Shown: positions 24,031-28,962 of the stretch, piece by piece
Layout of the letters: each line of letters opens with the position of its first letter
Numbering within the stretch: the stretch's first letter is position 1
From: an uncultured Oscillospiraceae bacterium
Lineage (GTDB): Bacteria; Bacillota; Clostridia; Oscillospirales; Acutalibacteraceae
Assembly: GCA_900547275.1 (NCBI GenBank)
Contig: URGA01000017.1
Location: forward strand, 1-28,962
Direction of reading: 5' to 3'
Length of the DNA stretch: 28,962 nucleotides
The notes under the pieces: model-generated
What the model was told of the DNA's origin: nothing
Databases searched by the model: none
The model's input: only the letters and a program-made list of their open reading frames with translations
Program-made: the position numbers and the translations under genes

Positions 24031-24804
24031 ATGGAAAGAATCACGGCAAAACAGAATCAACTGATAAAAGATACAAAAAAGCTGATGACTTCGTCCAAAG
24101 CCAGAAGAGATAGGCGTGAGTTTGTGCTGGAGGGCGTGAGACTTTGTTCAGACGTTCTTCATTCGTTTTATAAAATATCCGTTTTACTGATTACTCCGCA
24201 GTGCATTGAGCATAATTATGATATCTTTTCCAAACTTTCGGAAAGAGCCGGAAGAACTTTAGAGATTACTCAGGAAATCGCGGAAAAACTTTCCGATACT
24301 CCGTCGCCTCAGGGTATCTTCTGCGTTTGCAGTATTCCAAGCCTTAATCCGTCTGTAGAGGAAGGGCGCTTCATTGCTCTTGATAACCTTCAGGACCCGA
24401 GCAATCTCGGCGCTGTTATAAGAAGCGCGGAGGCGCTGGGTATAGATGGTGTTATCGCTTACAACTGCTGTGACCTGTATAATCCGAAGGCGCTGAGAGC
24501 GTCTATGGGCGGTATACTCAGAATGCCGGTTACAATCAGTGAAAGTCTCAAAGATGACCTTTTGCTTTATCAGTCGGAGGGATTTGACGTTTACGGTACT
24601 GTTCCGGTTGATACGGCTGAAAAGATAACAGATATTCACTTTTCAAAATCCGTTATCTGCGTTATCGGCAATGAGGCAAACGGTATCAGCCCGGAAGTAA
24701 AGCAGGTGTGCCAAAGTCTTATTACCATTCCAATGAAAGGGAGAGCGGAAAGCCTTAACGCGTCAGTAGCCGCTTCCATTACGATGTGGGAGATGATGAG
24801 ATGA
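24031..24804 (+). CDS. SpoU/TrmH-family RNA 2'-O-methyltransferase
   Basis: 257 residues. Uses S-adenosylmethionine to methylate a ribose in rRNA or tRNA. The N-terminal ~100 residues are the SpoU substrate-binding domain (FVLEGVRLCSDVL). The C-terminal trefoil-knot domain has the three SPOUT motifs: NLQDPSNLGAVIRSAEA (motif 1), VIGNEANGISPEV (motif 2) and IPMKGRAESLNASVAASI (motif 3). These are RlmB/YsgA-like, but the exact target cannot be told. Its stop overlaps the dprA start (ATGA), so translation is coupled. Confidence 0.92.
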   Translation: MERITAKQNQLIKDTKKLMTSSKARRDRREFVLEGVRLCSDVLHSFYKISVLLITPQCIEHNYDIFSKLSERAGRTLEITQEIAEKLSDTPSPQGIFCVCSIPSLNPSVEEGRFIALDNLQDPSNLGAVIRSAEALGIDGVIAYNCCDLYNPKALRASMGGILRMPVTISESLKDDLLLYQSEGFDVYGTVPVDTAEKITDIHFSKSVICVIGNEANGISPEVKQVCQSLITIPMKGRAESLNASVAASITMWEMMR

Positions 24805-26000
24805 ACAGCGCGCGTTATTGGATATGGCTTCAGCAGGCGTTGGGCGACGGCGTGATTTTTAAGCCGATTACTGAAGAATTCGGCGGCGCCGAGGGTCTGT
24901 ACAACGCCAATATCATGGAGTGGCGGATGAGTTCAACGCTTTCACCGCGTCAGGTTTACCGCCTTGAAAAGACCGACATCGCCGATGCGGATAAAGTAAT
25001 TGAGACCTGCGAAAAGAACTCGTGGAAAGTGATTTCCTATGACCATCCTGATTATCCCCAGAGACTGAGAGAGATAATCAATCCGCCTGCCGTTCTTTAT
25101 GTTGACGGTGAAATGCCGGATATTGATAATACCGTTGTTATCGGAATAGTCGGAACACGCCGCGCTTCCGAATATGCGGTAAAGGTCTGCGAGATAATGT
25201 CTAAGGGTATCGCCGAGTGTTCCGCTCTTGTAGTCAGCGGCGGAGCCCTTGGAATTGACAGCGCGGCCCACAGCGCAGCAATGGCCGCCGGCGGAAAAAC
25301 GGTTGCCGTTTTAGGCTGCGGTCTCGGGGCAAATTATTTAATGCAGAATAAAAATCTGCGGGAAAGGATAAAACGAAACGGGGCGCTTATTACTGAGTTT
25401 TCTCCCTTTACACCTGCCGCAAAACATACTTTTCCGCTTAGGAACCGAATCATCAGCGGTCTTTCGCTGGGCGTTCTGGTTGTTGAAGCCGGAGTAAAAA
25501 GTGGTTCGCTTATAACTGCCAAGTATGCCCTTGAGCAGGGGAGAGACGTTTTCGCCGTTCCCGGCTCCGTGCTTGCCCAAGACTTCGCAGGCACAAACAA
25601 ATTGATAGACGACGGAGCTTATGTTGTTACCCAGCCTGTACAGCTTCTGTCAAATTATTCCGAACGCTTCAATCTTGACCTTTCAAAAGTCAAAAGTGTA
25701 AGCGCTCTTATGAAAGAATTGGCTGACCCTGCCGCAAACGTCAGTCAACATGAAGATATATATTCTTTCGACCGGCTGGAAGAAGGACGAGCGGCAAGAA
25801 TGAAAAGAGAACAGAATATTACGGGACTGTCTAACGAGGAGAAAAACGTTTATGATATCCTCCCGGACACGTTTACCCATATTGATATATTGGCGCAGAA
25901 CAGCAGTTTGTCACAAGGTCAGCTGCTGGCGGCACTTACAAAATTAGAATTGCTGGACCTGGCCGAGAGCGCGTCAGGCGGCAGATTTAAAAGAAAATGA
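24801..26000 (+). CDS. dprA: DNA processing protein DprA
   Basis: 399 residues. Binds incoming single-stranded DNA and loads RecA during natural transformation; found widely even where transformation is not known. An N-terminal helical (SAM-like) region precedes the Rossmann domain, with GIVGTRRASEYA, VVSGGALGIDSAAHSAAM, GCGLGANY, FPLRNRIISGLS and EAGVKSGSLITAKYALEQGRDVFAVPG. A C-terminal winged-helix domain (~335-399) is present. The start is ATG 24801, with GGGAG 8 bases upstream, rather than an in-frame GTG at 24786 with no site. The order dprA-topA-trmFO is conserved in Firmicutes. Confidence 0.96.
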   Translation: MNSARYWIWLQQALGDGVIFKPITEEFGGAEGLYNANIMEWRMSSTLSPRQVYRLEKTDIADADKVIETCEKNSWKVISYDHPDYPQRLREIINPPAVLYVDGEMPDIDNTVVIGIVGTRRASEYAVKVCEIMSKGIAECSALVVSGGALGIDSAAHSAAMAAGGKTVAVLGCGLGANYLMQNKNLRERIKRNGALITEFSPFTPAAKHTFPLRNRIISGLSLGVLVVEAGVKSGSLITAKYALEQGRDVFAVPGSVLAQDFAGTNKLIDDGAYVVTQPVQLLSNYSERFNLDLSKVKSVSALMKELADPAANVSQHEDIYSFDRLEEGRAARMKREQNITGLSNEEKNVYDILPDTFTHIDILAQNSSLSQGQLLAALTKLELLDLAESASGGRFKRK

Positions 26001-26037
26001 CCTTTGCGTTTATCGCAATGAGGAAAGGATACAATTC

Positions 26038-28146
26038 ATGTCAAAATTAGTAATCGTAGAGTCGCCTGCAAAGGCAAAGAATATCAAAGGCTATCTTGGC
26101 AAAGGATATGACGTAGTTGCTTCTATGGGCCATGTCCGCGATTTGCCCGCCGCCCGTCTTTCGGTTGATATCGCCCATGATTTTGCACCGAAATATGCGG
26201 TTATTGCAGGCAAGGAAAATTTCGTTAAAGACCTTAAGAAAAAGGCGGACGCCGCCGATTACGTCTATCTTGCAACGGACCCTGACCGCGAGGGTGAGGC
26301 AATCAGCTGGCATCTGGCAACTCTGCTCAATCTTGACCTTAAAGAAAAAAACAGAGTTACTTTTAATGAGATAACAAAATACGGCGTTCAGCACGGAATG
26401 GAGTCGCCCAGAGCTATCGACATTGATTTTGTCAACGCTCAGCAGGCAAGACGTATTCTTGACCGCCTTATCGGCTACAAACTGTCGCCGTTTATCAGCC
26501 AGAAAATCCGCAGAGGACTTTCAGCAGGCCGTGTTCAGTCTGTTGCTCTTCGTCTTGTGGTTGACCGCGAGGAAGAAATAAGAGCGTTTAAGCCGGAGGA
26601 GTACTGGTCAATCGACGCTAAGTTTACAAATCCGCCGGAAAGAAAGGCGTTTGCCGCCGCTCTTTACGGCAAGAGTGATGATAAAAACAAGATTAAAATC
26701 AGCTCCAAAGAAGAGAGCGACAAGATACTTGCCGATTTAGACGGCGCAGAGTACGTTGTAAAGTCAGTTAAAAAGGGAACAAGAAGAAAGAGCCCAACTC
26801 CTCCGTTTATTACTTCTACCCTTCAGCAGGAGGCTTCCCGCCGCCTGTCGTTCCAGGCTAAGAGAACAATGAAAGCTGCTCAGGAACTGTACGAAGGCGT
26901 TGATGTTGAAGGCTACGGAACACTCGGTCTTATCACATACATGCGTACCGACTCACTTCGTATTTCTGAAGAAGCAAGAGCAGCGGGCAACGCGTTTATT
27001 GAAGAAACATACGGTGAAAAATATCTTCCGAAGAAGCCGCGCTATTTCAAATCAAAGAGCAATATTCAGGACGGCCACGAGGCTATCCGCCCCACAACTC
27101 CTTCCATTACTCCGGAAATGGTTAAGGGCAGCGTAACAACCGACCAGTACAAAATTTATAAGCTGGTTTGGGAGCGCTTTATTGCTTCGCTTATGGAAAA
27201 TTGTCTCCAGGAAACAATGAAGATAGAAATTGAAGCAAACGGTTATATCTTCAACGCTACCGGATATACAGTTAAGTTTGACGGCTTTACCGTTCTTTAT
27301 GAAGAGAAAGGCGACGACGGCAAGGATGAAAACGCAACGCCTCTGCCCCCTGTTAAAACGGGCGATGTGCTCAGATTGAAGAGCATCCTCGGCAACCAGC
27401 ACTTTACCCAGCCGCCGGCACGTTATACAGAAGCTTCGCTTACTAAGGCGCTTGAGGAAAACGGCGTAGGCCGTCCTTCAACATACGTTACTATCACCTC
27501 AACGATAGTCGGAAGAGAGTACGTAAAGCGCGAAGGAAAGCAGTTCGTTCCCACCGAACTGGGCGAAGCAGTAACCAAACTGCTTGAAGATAAGATGCCG
27601 AATATCGTTGACGTTAAGTATACGTCAAAGATGGAGGCGGATCTTGATAAGATTGACTCGGGTGAACGCAATTATATCGACATGATACGCCACTATTATG
27701 AGGATTTTGAGGCTCCGCTTGAAAAGGCGAAGAAAGAGATGCAGGGCGTTAAAATCAAACTCAAGGAAGAAGAAACCGACGTTGTGTGCGAAAAATGCGG
27801 CCGCAACATGGTTATCAAGGTCGGCAGATTTGGCAAATTCCTTGCTTGCCCGGGTTATCCCGAGTGCAAAAACACAAAGCCCCTTGTTTTCAAGACAAAG
27901 GCAAAATGTCCTGTCTGCGGCGCAGACGTTATTGAGAAAAAGACAAAACGAGGAACATCGTTCTATGGCTGTTCGGCATATCCTAACTGCAACTTTATGA
28001 CCTGGGATTTGCCCACTGACGAAGTTTGCCCCAAGTGCGGCAAATCGCTGTTTAAGAAGCGCGGCAACACTTTGGTTTGTCTTGATGAAAAATGCGGTTA
28101 TACCTCAACCGTATCCAAGAAAAAGAAAACGGAAACAGAGGAATAA
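26038..28146 (+). CDS. topA: DNA topoisomerase I (type IA)
   Basis: 702 residues, close to the ~690 of Bacillus TopA. Relaxes negative supercoils by single-strand cutting. The Toprim domain opens LVIVESPAKAKNIKGYLG and has ATDPDREGEAISWH (metal-binding DxDxE). The active tyrosine is Y301 in ITYMRTDS. Three C-terminal zinc ribbons follow: CEKCGRNM...CPGYPEC, CPVCGADV...CSAYPNC and CPKCGKSL...CLDEKC. It starts at ATG 26038 after AAAGGA. Its TAA overlaps the trmFO start by one base. Confidence 0.97.
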   Translation: MSKLVIVESPAKAKNIKGYLGKGYDVVASMGHVRDLPAARLSVDIAHDFAPKYAVIAGKENFVKDLKKKADAADYVYLATDPDREGEAISWHLATLLNLDLKEKNRVTFNEITKYGVQHGMESPRAIDIDFVNAQQARRILDRLIGYKLSPFISQKIRRGLSAGRVQSVALRLVVDREEEIRAFKPEEYWSIDAKFTNPPERKAFAAALYGKSDDKNKIKISSKEESDKILADLDGAEYVVKSVKKGTRRKSPTPPFITSTLQQEASRRLSFQAKRTMKAAQELYEGVDVEGYGTLGLITYMRTDSLRISEEARAAGNAFIEETYGEKYLPKKPRYFKSKSNIQDGHEAIRPTTPSITPEMVKGSVTTDQYKIYKLVWERFIASLMENCLQETMKIEIEANGYIFNATGYTVKFDGFTVLYEEKGDDGKDENATPLPPVKTGDVLRLKSILGNQHFTQPPARYTEASLTKALEENGVGRPSTYVTITSTIVGREYVKREGKQFVPTELGEAVTKLLEDKMPNIVDVKYTSKMEADLDKIDSGERNYIDMIRHYYEDFEAPLEKAKKEMQGVKIKLKEEETDVVCEKCGRNMVIKVGRFGKFLACPGYPECKNTKPLVFKTKAKCPVCGADVIEKKTKRGTSFYGCSAYPNCNFMTWDLPTDEVCPKCGKSLFKKRGNTLVCLDEKCGYTSTVSKKKKTETEE

Positions 28147-28547
28147 TGAAGTTTACAGTTATAGGCGCAGGGCTCGCAGGCGTTGAAGCCGCGTGGCAGA
28201 TTGCAAATGCGGGTCACAGCGTTACTTTATACGAAATGAAGCCCCTCAAGCATTCACCGGCTCATAAAACCGATTTGTTTGCGGAGCTTGTCTGCTCAAA
28301 TTCACTCAAAGCGTCCCGCATCGAAAGCGCGGCGGGATTGCTTAAAGAAGAGATGGCGCGTCTCGGTTCGCTGACGGTTCCCGTTGCAAGAGAGTGCGCC
28401 GTGCCAGCCGGAGGCGCCCTTGCGGTGGACAGAGAGCAGTTTTCAAAGACAATCACTGAGAAGATTTTGGCTCCTCCAAAATGCTTGGACGCGCTGCCGC
28501 ACGATTTGCCGGAACGCTCTCTTACTTTCGCTTTACCCGGATCTTGA
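28146..28547 (+). CDS. trmFO: TrmFO N-terminal fragment, truncated at a sequence junction
   Basis: The visible frame codes 133 residues, against about 435-450 for TrmFO, the folate/FAD-dependent enzyme that methylates U54 of tRNA. Residues 1-107 are convincing: the FAD-binding VIGAGLAGVEAAWQIA (5-20), YEMKPLKHSPAHKTD (29-43), AELVCSNSLKA and AVPAGGALAVDREQFSK (85-101). From residue 108 (28467) homology stops and the last 26 residues are out-of-family readthrough to a TGA at 28545. The cause is the foreign sequence that begins here, not an isolated frameshift: no downstream frame resumes TrmFO. As shown it cannot be functional. The intact gene probably exists in the true genome. Confidence 0.85.
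   Translation: MKFTVIGAGLAGVEAAWQIANAGHSVTLYEMKPLKHSPAHKTDLFAELVCSNSLKASRIESAAGLLKEEMARLGSLTVPVARECAVPAGGALAVDREQFSKTITEKILAPPKCLDALPHDLPERSLTFALPGS
28464..28482. other. Probable chimeric junction with orphan ribosome binding site and inverted repeat
   Basis: TrmFO homology ends at about 28466. On the minus strand the sequence here reads TTTTGGAGGAGCC, a strong ribosome binding site placed about 40 bases after the DUF1934 stop and pointing left into TrmFO, where no minus-strand gene starts. A 7-bp inverted repeat, ATTTTGG (28464-28470) and CCAAAAT (28476-28482), spans the same point. This marks the join between two unrelated sequences. Confidence 0.8.
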
Positions 28548-28962
28548 AGCTGTTTCTTCCTGTCACCGTATGCTCGACCGCGATGGAGTACTTGATCTCC
28601 AGCAGGCCGCCCCGCTCGCTGAGGTTGTGCCGCAGGGCGCTGGTCTGGATATCCACCGACAGCTCCCCGTAGGGGGTCTCATACAGGGACGTGTGCTGCC
28701 GCCCCTCCTCAAACACCATCTGGGAGTTCACACTGCCCACCCGGCGCAGGATCACCTGGGGCCCGCTGACCTCAAAGGTGGTGGTCGTCCCCTCCATGCC
28801 GGTGAGGGCTGTCTCCTGATAGGTCAGCAGCAGGCCCTCCTCCGTCAGCTCCAGGGTCCCCTCCGTCGTCAGCTCCGTGGCATCCGGGTCCACATCGTCA
28901 AAATACTGCTCTCCCCGGATGAAGAGCAGCACCGGCAGCGTCTTCCGCCGCGTCTCAATATC
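28522..28962 (-). CDS. DUF1934 (YwiB-like) beta-barrel protein, N-terminus at or beyond the window edge
   Basis: At least 136 residues from GTG 28932. The frame stays open to 28962, so the true start may lie outside. Family markers are TELTTEGTL, TYQETALTGMEGTTTTFEV, RVGSVNSQMVFEEGRQHTSLYETPYGELSV and NSFKIRV at the end, matching the calycin-like DUF1934 family of unknown function found in Firmicutes, often next to argS. Base composition differs from the rest: 42 of 60 bases are G/C at 28741-28800, against 29 of 60 at 28201-28260, and leucine is nearly always CTG or CTC. It probably comes from another, higher-GC clostridial genome. Confidence 0.88.
   Translation of the reverse strand, partial: DIETRRKTLPVLLFIRGEQYFDDVDPDATELTTEGTLELTEEGLLLTYQETALTGMEGTTTTFEVSGPQVILRRVGSVNSQMVFEEGRQHTSLYETPYGELSVDIQTSALRHNLSERGGLLEIKYSIAVEHTVTGRNSFKIRVKRK

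Noticed and set aside
28481..28672. Plus-strand 63-residue frame after the TrmFO break as a gene or resumed TrmFO
   Set aside because: It is antisense to the well-supported DUF1934 gene and shows no TrmFO similarity.
28522..28962. Reading the high-GC DUF1934 segment as recent horizontal transfer
   Set aside because: The cut falls inside an essential-type gene neighbourhood, with no mobile element, att site or transposase, so a chimeric join is the simpler explanation.
1..28962. CRISPR arrays, tRNA/rRNA genes, insertion sequences, prophage
   Set aside because: I saw no regularly spaced repeats, tRNA cloverleaf, transposase, integrase or phage structural genes on either strand.

Overview
The window looks like a mid-GC, low-oxygen Gram-positive of the class Clostridia, most likely a gut Oscillospirales/Ruminococcus-type bacterium. 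The evidence is a pyruvate:ferredoxin oxidoreductase, strong purine-rich ribosome binding sites, an infC-rpmI-rplT operon with a Firmicutes-style attenuator leader, the conserved dprA-topA-trmFO order, and a large secreted protein with cell-surface leucine-rich repeats and CxxC repeats of the kind common in gut clostridia. The taxonomic call is inference; there is no rRNA here.

Layout. Positions 3-2453 hold the C-terminal two thirds of pyruvate:ferredoxin oxidoreductase, cut by the window edge, followed by a bidirectional terminator. Positions 2554-5749 hold an AraC-type regulator divergent from a coupled pair: a small-molecule phosphotransferase and a MATE efflux pump. Positions 5800-11161 form a regulatory unit. 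A TetR regulator and an FGGY sugar kinase lie on the minus strand, divergent from a class III aminotransferase and a tandem class II aldolase-like protein on the plus strand. Three copies of a 16-bp inverted repeat (GTGAGC-N4-GCTCAC and variants) sit at the two divergent promoters. A GPH-type sugar symporter follows on the minus strand (11281-12759). Positions 12951-18736 hold a probable four-gene operon: HAD phosphatase, a two-helix membrane peptide, a 1430-residue secreted subtilisin-like protein with BspA-type repeats, and a DUF523 protein. A lipoprotein with a perfect consensus promoter comes next. Positions 19488-22414 hold pyk, a GNAT acetyltransferase and mltG, tightly packed. Positions 22424-23817 hold the infC-rpmI-rplT operon, whose infC appears to start at an ATC codon. 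Positions 24031-28146 hold a SpoU-type RNA methyltransferase, dprA, topA and the start of trmFO.

The last ~490 bases do not belong with the rest. TrmFO loses homology after about residue 107 (near 28466). From there a higher-GC sequence carries a DUF1934 gene on the minus strand, followed by an orphan ribosome binding site that points into the junction. This reads as a chimeric join, either in assembly or less likely a real rearrangement.

The best candidate for an undescribed system is the TetR-controlled kinase/aminotransferase/aldolase unit. The sequence supports co-regulation strongly, but it does not identify the substrate. No tRNA, rRNA, CRISPR array, insertion sequence or prophage was seen.
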